A stretch of DNA of 64,000 nucleotides, taken from assembly GCF_050875635.1 (NCBI RefSeq), contig NZ_JBPAOH010000007.1, positions 1 through 64,000 on the forward strand, in the 5' to 3' direction. The notes below the pieces were generated by a model that was not told the origin of the DNA, searched no databases, and saw only the letters and a program-made list of their open reading frames with translations. Below, piece after piece: positions 43,269 through 52,487 of the stretch (its first letter is position 1; the number at the start of each line of letters is the position of its first letter). A program made the translations under genes and the position numbers. Source of the DNA: Hassallia sp050875635 (GTDB taxonomy: Bacteria; Cyanobacteriota; Cyanobacteriia; Cyanobacteriales; Nostocaceae).

Positions 43269-43796
43269 TTATTTCAGAACTGTGGGAATCGCCTCAAGTA
43301 CTCGTGTAGCGACTTTCGTGGGTGTTTCTTCCTCACTGACGCTGATTCGCAGATCGGCTTGATTGTAAAGTGCTTGTCGTTGTTCGAGAAGCGATCGCAG
43401 TTTTTGCTTCAAGTCAACATCTTGCAGTAGCGGTCTTGTGGTATCAAGAGCTAAACGGGTGTAAAGTAACTCTACTGGCACATCCAGCCAAACAATCAAA
43501 CCGTGGCGCAGGTAACTCCAGTTTTTTTGTTGGAGAATAACCCCTCCGCCAGTGGAGATAACTAATTTTGTAAAAGCGCAAATTTGTGCTAATACATCGC
43601 TTTCGATTTGACGAAAACCCGCTTCGCCTTCCAAAGCAAACAACTGATTAATACTTCGTCCGGTTGTTTGTTCAATCACGTTATCCGCATCCAGAAACCC
43701 ATAACTCAATTGCTTCGCAAGTTCGCGCCCTACAGTAGTCTTACCAGCGCCCATCATGCCAATTAAGTACAGGTTAACTCCTTTTAATATACTCAT
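43269..43796 (-). CDS. aroK: Shikimate kinase
   Basis: From ATG 43796 (AGGA about eight bases upstream) the protein has 175 residues; a TTG two codons earlier is less likely. Walker A GMMGAGKTT, the shikimate-binding DADNVIEQTTGRSINQLFAL (DxD) and FRQIE, and the LID region LDTTRPLL are all present. It phosphorylates shikimate in the chorismate pathway to aromatic amino acids, quinones and scytonemin precursors. Ordinary length. Confidence 0.95.
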   Translation of the reverse strand: MSILKGVNLYLIGMMGAGKTTVGRELAKQLSYGFLDADNVIEQTTGRSINQLFALEGEAGFRQIESDVLAQICAFTKLVISTGGGVILQQKNWSYLRHGLIVWLDVPVELLYTRLALDTTRPLLQDVDLKQKLRSLLEQRQALYNQADLRISVSEEETPTKVATRVLEAIPTVLK

Positions 43797-43958
43797 TGTC
43801 AATTTCCTACTTTTTTAGGGCGGGGAAACCCCATAGAAACCCCACCCCTACTACTAACCCAACAAGATCACCAGTTGCGTGACTGTCGCTTCTAGCCTTT
43901 CCAACGCACTGGCTCACCACTAACTACTAACCACTAACCACTTACCACTAACTCTATT

Positions 43959-45572
43959 TTACATCTCCGCGTCGAGGCGAATTTCTCGAATGTGGTTTTT
44001 TAATTGCGCTTCAAAAATTGTCTGACTCATCAATGAGTAACCTGATTTATCTTGATTTTTAAAATTTTCCTCAATTAATCGTTCAGCTATATATTCGATC
44101 AAAACTGGGGTTTGTGCAAAGCTGGATGCAGATCTTTCAATTAGCGATCGCCTTTGTAATAACTCTATAGCTTCTAATATTAATCGTTGCGAAACTCGTG
44201 GTATAATCTCTTTTTGCAATTTTCGCACTGAAATCAAATTGCGATTCAGTGCTAGCCAGTGCATAATCTGCTTTTCCAAATTAGATAAACGATAAAACTG
44301 CTCATCTAAAATTGCCCGAATGTCGCCAAATACCACAGTACCTTGTTCTAAAAATTCATATATATTGCCAGCAAATAATTCTTGAATAGTTGTAGCTACT
44401 AATTTAAGAAATAACGGATTACCTGCATACCACTCAATTAAAACTCTGCATTCGGATTCGTCAGAATCTGTAAACCCTTTTTCTTTGAGAATTTGCCAAC
44501 TTTCTGCATTACTTAATCCTGTTAATTTCCAAGAGCGAACAGGTAATTTTTTTCCTTGTAGGGCGGCAATTTCTTGAGGTTTTTCTCTACTGGTTAACAC
44601 CAAGCAACTTTGATGTTGAGAGTCTCCTAATCTTCTGATTAACTCTCCATAATTTTCATAACCTTTAAGATACCGAATTTGCTTGGTAACATAACCAGAA
44701 GGATTTTTTACGTCTGGGTTGCTAGCTGGCATAGAGAGAGGATATTCTCTAACCAAGTCGGTATCGTTGCCATTGCTTAAAATCGAGTCTACACCATCTA
44801 ATACAATTAGACAGCGTGAAGAGCGCAAACACTCAATTAGTTGGGAAATGTTCCTTTCGACACTTTCTGTACTTTGTATATGTGCTTCAGGAGATAAAAG
44901 CGAAATTAGTTGATTTAAAATAACTTCTAGGGGTGGTGCGAGACTAAGCGATCGCCAAATTACAAATTCAAAATTTTCCTTAATTGCTTCTGCCAGCTTT
45001 ACTGACAAAGCTGTTTTACCAATTCCACCCATACCTAAGAGTACCACTAATCGACAGCGCTCTTGCACAATCCATTCAGATAAAGATGCGAGTTCGCTAG
45101 TGCGTCCGTAGAATTTACTCACATCAATCGCTTCACCCCAATCTTGTCTTTGGGCTGTTTTCATCGTATCAAAATCAGCTTTGTTTTTCTCGGTTGTGAT
45201 TATTTGATTGTTAGTCACATCTATTTGAAACCAACCTTTTTTATAACCTGCTTTTTCTAGTAACTGAGTCACCCGACTCCAGTTTTTGACCTTAATGCTG
45301 CTTCCCTCTTGGTTACTCAGCATATCTTCTATGTATTTATATAGTCCATTAGAAAGATAAACTCTCACAGTACTGCTACTGCGACTTTTATAAACTGCAT
45401 TAGCAATTTCTGCCGGACTAAAACCACAAAGTAAACCTCTCAAAAACTTCTTTTCAACAGGTGTCAGAGCTTTTCCCTTTGCCGATGCCAAATCAACGTA
45501 TAATTTTTCTAGCTCCCAATTATTTTTAGCCTCTAAAAAATCCTCTTCTATTTTATTTAAATTAGCTGCCAT
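43959..45572 (-). CDS. STAND ATPase: vMAP-like N-terminus plus NB-ARC
   Basis: A 537-residue protein. Residues 1-125 form a helix-turn-helix-like N-terminal domain found on cyanobacterial STAND proteins (vWA-MoxR-associated type), with TPVEKKFLRGLLCGFSPAEI. The NB-ARC ATPase follows: FYGRTSELASLSEWIV, Walker A GMGGIGKTA (180-188), Walker B CLIVLDGVDSIL, LVLTSREKP, and a GLP-like WYAGNPLFLKL segment. Most homologues have C-terminal WD40 or TPR repeats; this one stops after the winged-helix region at residue 537. It may have lost its sensor or may use a separate partner. Confidence 0.85.
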   Translation of the reverse strand: MAANLNKIEEDFLEAKNNWELEKLYVDLASAKGKALTPVEKKFLRGLLCGFSPAEIANAVYKSRSSSTVRVYLSNGLYKYIEDMLSNQEGSSIKVKNWSRVTQLLEKAGYKKGWFQIDVTNNQIITTEKNKADFDTMKTAQRQDWGEAIDVSKFYGRTSELASLSEWIVQERCRLVVLLGMGGIGKTALSVKLAEAIKENFEFVIWRSLSLAPPLEVILNQLISLLSPEAHIQSTESVERNISQLIECLRSSRCLIVLDGVDSILSNGNDTDLVREYPLSMPASNPDVKNPSGYVTKQIRYLKGYENYGELIRRLGDSQHQSCLVLTSREKPQEIAALQGKKLPVRSWKLTGLSNAESWQILKEKGFTDSDESECRVLIEWYAGNPLFLKLVATTIQELFAGNIYEFLEQGTVVFGDIRAILDEQFYRLSNLEKQIMHWLALNRNLISVRKLQKEIIPRVSQRLILEAIELLQRRSLIERSASSFAQTPVLIEYIAERLIEENFKNQDKSGYSLMSQTIFEAQLKNHIREIRLDAEM

Positions 45573-46033
45573 TACGGTTATTTATTTCAAGTAGCGATTT
45601 GGCAATATATTAACGATCTATGTATAAAATCCGAATAAATAAAAAATAAATTTATAACGAATTTAATAACATTCGTTAGGTGACTTGCCAGTTGTTGCTT
45701 CGGTATCTTTAGGCTTAACGGAAATTTAATAAAGCTTCTTTGAAACTTTATTGAATTTGTGTCGTCTATGTAAACGGTCAAGATACTTTCTCAACTGGGG
45801 TAGTTTTAAGTTTATACAATACTGTGTTTCTACCTCACAGTATTAACATTCAAAAAACTAAGTCATAGCAAGCCCCACTCCAAATCAGTTAAAAATCATG
45901 GTGTAAATTATGACTCATTTTGTGACATTGTGCAAAAAAGCTTTGCCAACTTAACGGTTGAAGAACAAAAACTACTGCATATCTTATTTGAGTGCGCCCG
46001 AATAAATAAGTGTGGTCTATTGAGGTATCAACC
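45573..46033. other. Intergenic region with decayed gene copy
   Basis: About 460 bp between divergent genes. Bases 45905-45975 resemble the next small gene (ACATTGTGCAAAAAAGC then AACTTAACGGTTGAAG). Nothing else was recognised; there are no palindromes of note. Confidence 0.5.
45899..46000 (+). pseudogene. Decayed tandem copy of the downstream small gene
   Basis: The sequence encodes CDIVQKSFANLTVEEQKLLH in one frame, matching RDVVQKALSTGYLTVEAENQL of the gene at 46034. No start codon is in this frame, and an ATG in the neighbouring frame soon meets a stop. A 6-bp deletion and substitutions separate the copies. It is an old tandem duplicate. Confidence 0.6.
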
Positions 46034-46228
46034 ATGACTCGAATTCGTGACGTTGTGCAAAAAGCGCTATCTACTGGCTATTTAACGGTTGAAGCCGAAA
46101 ATCAACTACGACAATTACTGGCAACTAGGTATGACTTAGAAGACTTTAAAGCTTTTATGAGCTTGCAAGAAGCGGCGATGATGGGCAAAGTGAAGCAGGA
46201 GTCTCGCGAAGAAAGATGTGGCATTTAG
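46034..46228 (+). CDS. Small conserved cyanobacterial protein
   Basis: From ATG 46034 the protein has 64 residues (an in-frame ATG at 46010 would add eight). It reads MTRIRDVVQKALSTGYLTVE, then LRQLLATRYDLEDFKAFMSL. It is helical and hydrophilic, and I know such short proteins only as uncharacterised multicopy genes in filamentous cyanobacteria. A decayed copy precedes it. Confidence 0.65.
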   Translation: MTRIRDVVQKALSTGYLTVEAENQLRQLLATRYDLEDFKAFMSLQEAAMMGKVKQESREERCGI

Positions 46229-46250
46229 CACATAAATACCACATCTTTAT

Positions 46251-46949
46251 TCAAGAGCGCGATCGCTCATCGTCATCAAGATCGTCATCATCAAAAAATC
46301 CCCAATCATCATCATCATTTTTCTGATTGGTAGTCGTCGGTGGTTGATAAGGCGGTATGATTACTCGGTAATCAGCATCGTAAACTGATTCAGTTTTTCC
46401 TACTCCAGAATTTTTTGGTTGGCGGTAGCTGTAGGAATAAACTGAACCAGATTGAGAAGTAGTTTTGGGTTGTTGTTGACGTTCGTAGCTTCGATCTCTA
46501 TCCTGTATGTTTTCCTCTGTTTGAGTAGACGCAACATTAGACTTCTCTTCAAAGTCCCAATCATCATCTGTACTGTTATTTGTATCCCAATCATCCGCTA
46601 CGTCGTCACTGCTTCTAGACTCTGTTGTACTAGCCGTTGGTGTAGGGTTGACAAAAGGGCGGGAAAATGTTTCTTCTTTACGGGTTTGCTTATTCCGGGG
46701 TGAAGCGGCTGGTGATTTAAGTCTTGGGCGTTGTTGAGCCAAATAAGTGGACAAATTAAATAAGCTGCTGATAAATACAGATGTAATAGCACCAGCAGTC
46801 GTACTAAATAAAATCCACATCGCCAATGGCAAAGGTTGAGTCCGTATCCCCAAAAATACTAACGGTAGAACAGGCGACCAGTTTTGCGCTAACAATAGCG
46901 TTAGTCCTCCCAGTACCGCCACTAATAAAATTAAGCGAATGATATCCAT
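46251..46949 (-). CDS. LapA/DUF1049-type membrane protein with acidic tail
   Basis: From ATG 46949 the protein has 232 residues; the longer frame to 47111 passes through heptamer repeats and is unlikely. Two membrane helices at the N-terminus (MDIIRLILLVAVLGGLTLLL and AMWILFSTTAGAITSVFISS) with the intervening NWSPVLPLVFLGIRTQPLPL form the LapA (DUF1049) domain. The remainder is polar, rich in Asp, Ser and Gln, ending DDDDLDDDERSRS. In proteobacteria LapA helps LPS assembly; in cyanobacteria its role is unknown. Confidence 0.78.
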   Translation of the reverse strand: MDIIRLILLVAVLGGLTLLLAQNWSPVLPLVFLGIRTQPLPLAMWILFSTTAGAITSVFISSLFNLSTYLAQQRPRLKSPAASPRNKQTRKEETFSRPFVNPTPTASTTESRSSDDVADDWDTNNSTDDDWDFEEKSNVASTQTEENIQDRDRSYERQQQPKTTSQSGSVYSYSYRQPKNSGVGKTESVYDADYRVIIPPYQPPTTTNQKNDDDDWGFFDDDDLDDDERSRS

Positions 46950-46977
46950 ATAAAAAGAGGGGTAAAGGTAATTCACA

Positions 46978-47063
46978 GAGGGGCAATGGGCAATGGGCAA
47001 TGGGCAATGGGCATCGGTAATAATTCTTTTTAAGCGTCCCCATGCCCCATGCCCCATGCCCCT
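46978..47063. repeat. Inverted heptamer arrays between ubiX and LapA-like gene
   Basis: GGGCAAT repeats (46981-47010) are followed, after about 25 bp, by CCCCATG repeats (47038-47063). The arms are complementary in opposite orientation, so a hairpin can form. Confidence 0.8.
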
Positions 47064-47070
47064 TCCTCTT

Positions 47071-47691
47071 TTATTTTCTCCCTTGCCAGCGTTGAAGTGG
47101 GATACAGTCAATATCCAGTTGGTCTAAAGCACGAGCCACAACAAAATCAACTAAATCTAAGATTGTTTGCGGATTGTGATACCAAGCAGGAATGGCGGGG
47201 ACAATTCTTGCCCCGACTTCTGCCAAAGCAGTTAAATTACGCAGGTGAATCAGGCTAAAAGGAGTTTCACGGGGAACGATAATCAGCTTTCGACCCTCTT
47301 TAAGCTGGACATCTGCTGCCCGTTCTAATAAGTTGGAACTCAAGCCGGCTGCTAGCTTGGCTACGGTGCTCATACTGCATGGAATGACAATCATCCCCAA
47401 GGTACGAAAGGAACCACTAGCAATATTCGCTCCAACATCACCCCAAGGATGGCAGTGTAGTTTGCCTCCGGCTTCAACTTTGGCTTGCTGTCGCCAAAAT
47501 TGCTCTTGTTGAAGAGGTTCTACAGGCATCCGAATATTCTGCTCTGATTGCCAAACCATGTAACTTGACTTCGAGGCAACTAATTCAATTTCATAGTCGG
47601 CTTCAAGCAGAAATTTAATCGCTCGAACGGCGTAAATTAGACCTGATGCACCTGATATGCCTAAGATAATTGGCTGTTGTTTGTTTGACAC
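47071..47691 (-). CDS. ubiX: Flavin prenyltransferase UbiX
   Basis: A 206-residue protein from GTG 47691. GISGASGLIYAVRAIKFLL at the N-terminus, MIVIPCSMSTVAKLAAGLSS and KLIIVPRETPFSLIHLRNL are typical of UbiX/Pad1. It makes prenylated FMN, the cofactor of UbiD decarboxylases, used in quinone synthesis. It is upstream of the LapA-like gene on the minus strand. Confidence 0.95.
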   Translation of the reverse strand: MSNKQQPIILGISGASGLIYAVRAIKFLLEADYEIELVASKSSYMVWQSEQNIRMPVEPLQQEQFWRQQAKVEAGGKLHCHPWGDVGANIASGSFRTLGMIVIPCSMSTVAKLAAGLSSNLLERAADVQLKEGRKLIIVPRETPFSLIHLRNLTALAEVGARIVPAIPAWYHNPQTILDLVDFVVARALDQLDIDCIPLQRWQGRK

Positions 47692-47699
47692 GTTTTTTT

Positions 47700-47853
47700 A
47701 GTAGGGAGATGGGGGAGAGGGGGGGATGGGGAGAGGGGGGGATGGGGGGAAAGAAGAATTATTCCCCTTGTCCCCTTGTCCCCTTGTCCCCTTGTCTCCT
47801 TGTCTCCAAGGAGTCCCATGCCCCATTACCAATGCCCCATTCCCAATGCCCCG
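47700..47853. repeat. G-rich array followed by TTGTCCCC and heptamer repeats
   Basis: A GGGGGATGGGGAGA-type purine-rich run (47702-47752) precedes a TTGTCCCC tandem (47766-47806) and CCCAATG-type heptamers (47815-47853). It fills the spacer between ubiX and the RNase II-like gene. The order G-rich then C-rich recurs at other loci. Confidence 0.85.
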
Positions 47854-50226
47854 TTATTCATCATCACCATATGGTTCTAGGTCTTGAGGCTCCATTTCAT
47901 TGGATAAGTATATATTTGATACTTCGCCATTGGAGCCGTTCATACCCCTGCCTGAGGCGATACCATCGCTGCCTACGGTGACTAAATCAATTTGCTGGCG
48001 GTAGTAATCGACGCTTTTAACTTGCACGGCTACGCGATCGCCTAATCTGTAAGAAGCCCGATTTTTGCGACCAAATAGCGCTTGTTGTCGAGCGCGGTAC
48101 TCATACCAATCATCTTTAAGCGAGCTAACGTGTACCAATCCTTCAACTCGTAAAGGCACTCTCACATTACCACTTTCTTTATCCTCAACTGCTGGTACTT
48201 CAATTTCTACAAAGAAACCGTAAGATTGAACACCTGTAATTACACCGCTGAAAACCTCGCCAATGCGCTGTTTCATCAAAGAAGCTCTTTGCAACCCGGC
48301 TAAATCGGCTTCGGCTTCTTGGACTTCTTTTTCTCTGTCGTTAATTTGGACGATTACCCTTGTCAACTCGCTTTGCAGTTCTTGTTGCAATTCTGGGGGT
48401 AAAACGTTCCAGTTAATTTCACTGTGACTGGAGGAGTGACACAAATTAACGCGCTCTTTCACGCGGGTGTTGCGGCGATCGCGTCCATGTTCCAGTAGTG
48501 AATAATACACTCTTTGCATGAGTAAATCTGGATAACGCCGCAACGGTGCAGTACAGTGTGTATACTCTGGTAACGCCAAACCAAAGTGAGAGCCAATAGT
48601 AGTGCTGTAAGAAGCTGGCTTGAGTGTATCTTGCAACAAGTAAGTCAGAACTTGTTCTGATGGCGATTCGGCAAAAGCCCTAGTCAATTGTTGATAATCT
48701 AAAGGTTGAATATCTACTTCTGCTTCTAGTGACAGTTCCACGCCTAAATTAATCGCTAATTTTAGCATTTCCTGCACATCTTCCGAATCGGGTGCGCCTT
48801 GCACTCGCCAAATAGCGGGAACGCCTAAAGCGTTTAAATGATTTGCCATCAGTTGATTAACAAGTAGCACGAATTCTGTTAAGAGCGATCGCACAGGTAA
48901 ATCATTGACTGCGGCACATCCTAAAATCCCCTCATCGTTGTACGGATTTTGGTTCGGTGGCAGATTTAATTGCAAGCTACCGCGATTCAGCCGCACTTGT
49001 TTGACTGCATTTCGCAGTGCTTGCAGTTCTTGCAACATCTGGACTACTTCTTCCGCTCCCTTATTTTTTCCCCTCGTAGATTTACTTAGTTTCGCAGTCA
49101 GAATTGCTTCTGCTTGTTGTTCGCTGATGTGTTCGTCTACTTTAATGATACCCTTTTGAATTTCCCAGTCTAGGACTTCTTGTGATTGTGAATCGAAGGT
49201 AATTAAAAAAGAGATGCTTAAGCGATCGCTACCCACAACCAAAGAACAGCGTTCTGCCACAGATGACGGTAACATTGGCAGCACAACTTCACCGAGATAT
49301 ACCGTCCTACCGCGCTTAATTGCTTCGCGATCGAGAGCTTCATCTGGTAAAATGTAGTGACAAACATCAGTAATGTGAAAGCCTAAGCGCGAGTGTCCCT
49401 GTGGAGTTTTCTGCAAGGTAAAAGCGTTTTCTATTACTTGGGAATCTTTTGTACCGCCAATAGTTAGGGTAAATAAATCACGATAATCCTGACGATTTTT
49501 TAAATCAGCTTTCAGTAACTTTTTCGGCAACTTGGCGGCAGCATCGCTAACTGACTCCGGGAAAGTACGGGAAAGGTCGTGCTTGCAAGTTACCAAATCG
49601 ATATCAGCAGCAGCTTCGGCATCGCTACCGAGAATTTGCACGACTCGACCGACAGGGGGATATTGTGCTAAAGGGTAACGCAAAACTTCCACATGGGCAA
49701 GATGGTCGATCGCTTCTTCTAATTTCATCCCACTAGCTAGCAGTTTCAGTTCAAACAGCAAGCGATCGTCCAGAGGAACAGCCCGAAAACCGCTTTCTAC
49801 TTGCTTAATTCGCGCTAGCAAAGTGTGATTCGAGCGTTCGAGAATTAGCTTCACCTCTCCTTCAGGAGAACGGCGCCGACTACCTTCTTTGAGAACTCTA
49901 ACTAAAACGCGATCGCCATTCCAAGCATTACTCAGATGACTTTCGCGAATATAAATATCCTCCGCACCTTCGGTATCCTGAATCGCGAAACAAAAGCCTT
50001 TACTAGAACAGCGCAGCTTTGCTTCGATGATTCCCTCTTCTGTCATGCGACGATATTTGCCGCGTTCTTTTACCAAAAGCCCGACTTTTTCCAGAACTTC
50101 TAAAGCAATTTGAAGTTTTTGTAAACTATCTTCATCTTCACAACCAAGTTTTTTTTCCAAAACTTTCCGAGCAACCAACTTATCATCGGTAAAATTGGCA
50201 AGCAATGTAGCGATTGAAAATTCCAT
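47854..50226 (-). CDS. zam: RNase II/R-family protein, Zam-like, catalytic Asp motif degenerate
   Basis: A 790-residue protein with RNase R-like layout: N-terminal helix-turn-helix (1-65), cold-shock-like domain (about 70-130), RNB domain (about 245-560) and C-terminal S1 domain (about 665-750). RNB features such as RLGFHITDVCHYILPDEALDREA, VVLPMLPSSVAERCSL and ALPEYTHCTAPLRRYPDLL are clear. The conserved catalytic stretch (TIDxxDAxDFDDA in RNase R) reads TIGGTKDSQVIENA (255-268), losing most of the Asp ligands. Synechocystis Zam, implicated in acetazolamide resistance, is a similar RNase II homologue, so this is probably its orthologue and catalytically impaired. Confidence 0.82.
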   Translation of the reverse strand: MEFSIATLLANFTDDKLVARKVLEKKLGCEDEDSLQKLQIALEVLEKVGLLVKERGKYRRMTEEGIIEAKLRCSSKGFCFAIQDTEGAEDIYIRESHLSNAWNGDRVLVRVLKEGSRRRSPEGEVKLILERSNHTLLARIKQVESGFRAVPLDDRLLFELKLLASGMKLEEAIDHLAHVEVLRYPLAQYPPVGRVVQILGSDAEAAADIDLVTCKHDLSRTFPESVSDAAAKLPKKLLKADLKNRQDYRDLFTLTIGGTKDSQVIENAFTLQKTPQGHSRLGFHITDVCHYILPDEALDREAIKRGRTVYLGEVVLPMLPSSVAERCSLVVGSDRLSISFLITFDSQSQEVLDWEIQKGIIKVDEHISEQQAEAILTAKLSKSTRGKNKGAEEVVQMLQELQALRNAVKQVRLNRGSLQLNLPPNQNPYNDEGILGCAAVNDLPVRSLLTEFVLLVNQLMANHLNALGVPAIWRVQGAPDSEDVQEMLKLAINLGVELSLEAEVDIQPLDYQQLTRAFAESPSEQVLTYLLQDTLKPASYSTTIGSHFGLALPEYTHCTAPLRRYPDLLMQRVYYSLLEHGRDRRNTRVKERVNLCHSSSHSEINWNVLPPELQQELQSELTRVIVQINDREKEVQEAEADLAGLQRASLMKQRIGEVFSGVITGVQSYGFFVEIEVPAVEDKESGNVRVPLRVEGLVHVSSLKDDWYEYRARQQALFGRKNRASYRLGDRVAVQVKSVDYYRQQIDLVTVGSDGIASGRGMNGSNGEVSNIYLSNEMEPQDLEPYGDDE

Positions 50227-51044
50227 GCAGTGAACCGACCTTTGGTCAAAACATCATTATTAGAAGACACTTTCGTGGAGAGAGAAGCACTATGAGTCAG
50301 TACTTTGTTGGAGGTTTAGCCCTACCTCCAACACAGACAAAAAAGCGACTCTCGGACTTCTCACCCCACGACACTTTCAGAGTTCACTACGAAAAACACC
50401 TTTCACCCAGCTAATCTTAACAAAGCACGCCTGATTGAAAATTCACCCACTAGGTAATGTTTGCGACGGGTTTTTGAGAGACTTTGTTTATAAAACTCAC
50501 AAAATTCCAGTCTAAAAGCGCTATGCAGGGAAAACAGCAGGTGTTTGATTGTCTAGATTTCAGGTACTTTCACGGCATTAGACTCTGATTTTAACTAGGA
50601 GAAACTGCCGGCAGACCCAATTGTCCCATATGTAGAATCGGTAACAACTAGGTTAGCAGCGAAACCGCTCAGTGAGGAAGAACCATTACTTCATTATTGT
50701 AGATTTAGAGCGTACTTCTGTGAAAGTAGTTCTGCATATCAGATTGGGTAATTAGTATAGCATTGAAAGTAAGACCACGTAGAGTTAGCCGCAAGTAGTG
50801 AAAAAGCTGTTCGCAAACAGCTATTGCTACAATCGGTACAAGCGATCAAGATATATCAGGCTGTTTCATTTAAAAAGGTGAAAACTACTTAATTAAAGAA
50901 ATATGAAGGATAAGGATGAAAAAATAAATCGGTACAATTTCAAGCTGCACAAAACTTCTGTGAAGTCTTAACTTCATCCTTCATCCTTTAGACTTCATCC
51001 TTTAGATGAGCGTTGTTTAATGAATTTAGATTGGTGAAAGTATT
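50227..51044. other. Long intergenic region, no supported gene
   Basis: About 820 bp between divergent genes. A 40-codon frame from ATG 50292 to 50414 (MSQYFVGGLALPP) has GGAGAGAG upstream but no recognisable product. AACTTCATCCTT/CTTCATCCTTTAGA repeats occur at 50970-51005. The 50560-50760 stretch looks structured (GTACTTCTGTGAAAGTAGT) and could include an RNA gene, but matches no family I can name. Confidence 0.4.
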
Positions 51045-51827
51045 ATGTTGGCTCAATTCCAGAGCTTGTATCCCAATGGCAGTCTTACTTCTGAATTAGT
51101 GCAAATCTTCGGTGGAAAATATATTGTCCGGGCAAGCGTACAAATTGAAGGTGTAATTCGTGCTACCGGTATGGCAGCAGCAGAAACAGTCGAAGCAGCA
51201 GAAGATCAAGCAAGAAATCGGGCACTGATGGTTTTGGGAATGACAACCTCATCATCGGAATCGACAGTATCACCGAAATCAATACCGCAGGTGCAGCCCA
51301 ACCCTCATCCTGCTGTAAATTCTGTAAAACAAACAGAAGCGAAGCCGGAAGAACAAACTCCATCACCGGTCTTGGCACGCACTACACAACCAGAAGCGAC
51401 TTCTTTAAGCGACACTTACAACCAAGACTATGAGCCTCGCTTTGCGATGACTAGCAACCGAGAGCCAGAATTTGATATACCGATGCAAAATTGGGCTATG
51501 CTGGACGACAGCGGCGAACCTGAAGAGAATCCTTTACCAACGCCTGCTGCTAGTAACGTGAGACAATTTGCGCCCCGCAATTATACTACTGAAGATGTCC
51601 CAAGTCTAAAAAGCAAGAGAAATAATACAAGCCAACCTATAGACTTATCGGATGTAATTGCGAAAACAGATGTCGAAATTGAGCGCTTAGGCTGGACAAA
51701 AGAACAAGGAAAGGAGCATCTGAAAAAAACCTATGGTAAGCTGGGACGCACTTTGTTGAGTGAACAAGAATTACTGGACTTTCTGAGATATTTAGAATCG
51801 CAACCAGACCCCATAGCGGGATTTTAA
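51045..51827 (+). CDS. Conserved cyanobacterial protein, possible Rad52-like N-terminus
   Basis: A 260-residue protein. Residues 1-68 (SLTSELVQIFGGKYIVRASV then QIEGVIRATGMAAAETVEAA) form a compact alpha-beta unit that recalls the beta-sheet core of Rad52/DdrA-like annealing proteins, in which a strand-rich stretch is followed by an A-rich helix with ARNRAL. The centre (70-200) is Pro/Ser/Thr/Glu-rich and disordered. The C-terminus (DVEIERLGWTKEQGKEHLKK then TYGKLGRTLLSEQELLDFLR) is a helical domain. The DNA-annealing idea is inference from pattern only. It converges with clpP. Confidence 0.55.
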   Translation: MLAQFQSLYPNGSLTSELVQIFGGKYIVRASVQIEGVIRATGMAAAETVEAAEDQARNRALMVLGMTTSSSESTVSPKSIPQVQPNPHPAVNSVKQTEAKPEEQTPSPVLARTTQPEATSLSDTYNQDYEPRFAMTSNREPEFDIPMQNWAMLDDSGEPEENPLPTPAASNVRQFAPRNYTTEDVPSLKSKRNNTSQPIDLSDVIAKTDVEIERLGWTKEQGKEHLKKTYGKLGRTLLSEQELLDFLRYLESQPDPIAGF

Positions 51828-51833
51828 TTATTT

Positions 51834-51867
51834 GTAGTCAGCGCTGAAGCGCTTCAGCGCTGACTAC
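51834..51867. terminator. 34-bp perfect palindrome between convergent genes
   Basis: Arms of 17 bases each, GTAGTCAGCGCTGAAGC and its exact reverse complement, with no spacer. It begins six bases after the stop at 51827 and ends six bases before the clpP stop (51873), so it may terminate both transcripts. Relatives lie at 21045 and 39691. Confidence 0.8.
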
Positions 51868-51872
51868 AAGCT

Positions 51873-52487
51873 CTAATTGCTATCGACAACAGCCATTGGA
51901 CGGCTACCAGCCGCGTGACGGTCAATCACAGAGTCAATTAAGCCATAGTTCTTAGCTTCTTCTGGCGACATGAAGAAGTCCCGTTCGGTATCTTCAGCAA
52001 TACGCTCAAGCGGCTGACCTGTGTGATCGGCTAAATACTCATTTAGCTTGCGCTTGTGGTATAAAATTTCCCGTGCTTGAATTTCAATATCAGTCGCTTG
52101 TCCTTGAGCGCCACCCAGAGGTTGGTGAATCATAATCCGAGAATGGGGTAGACTCATCCGCTTACCCTTAGCACCCGCGCTGAGAAGAAAAGCACCCATA
52201 CTCGCGGCTAATCCGGTACAAATTGTACAGACATCTGGGCGGATGTGCTTCATAGTATCAAATATACCCATACCAGCAGTTACCGAACCACCCGGAGAAT
52301 TAATGTACATATAAATGTCCTTCTCCGCATCTTCTGCATCTAAAAACAGCAGTTGAGCAACAATCAAGTTGGCTAGATTGCTATCAATTTGTTGTCCCAA
52401 AAAGATGATGCGCTCACGTAACAGCCGTGAGTAGATATCAAAGGCGCGTTCGCCCCGACCCGATTGTTCAATAACGATAGGAATCAT
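51873..52487 (-). CDS. clpP: ATP-dependent Clp protease proteolytic subunit
   Basis: A 204-residue ClpP. The catalytic triad is intact: Ser96 in GLAASMGAFLLSAG, His121 in RIMIHQPLGG and Asp170 in TERDFFMSPEEA. Residues 60-80 (INSPGGSVTAGMGIFDTMKH) are the conserved handle. It forms the proteolytic barrel used with ClpX or ClpC. Cyanobacteria have several ClpP paralogues plus ClpR; which one this is cannot be told without alignment. No clpX or clpR is adjacent, so it is not the clpP-clpX operon. Confidence 0.95.
   Translation of the reverse strand: MIPIVIEQSGRGERAFDIYSRLLRERIIFLGQQIDSNLANLIVAQLLFLDAEDAEKDIYMYINSPGGSVTAGMGIFDTMKHIRPDVCTICTGLAASMGAFLLSAGAKGKRMSLPHSRIMIHQPLGGAQGQATDIEIQAREILYHKRKLNEYLADHTGQPLERIAEDTERDFFMSPEEAKNYGLIDSVIDRHAAGSRPMAVVDSN

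Noticed and set aside
50560..50760. Candidate structured RNA (6S RNA, tmRNA or RNase P RNA)
   Set aside because: None of the conserved signature segments of these RNAs could be identified; left as unexplained intergenic DNA.
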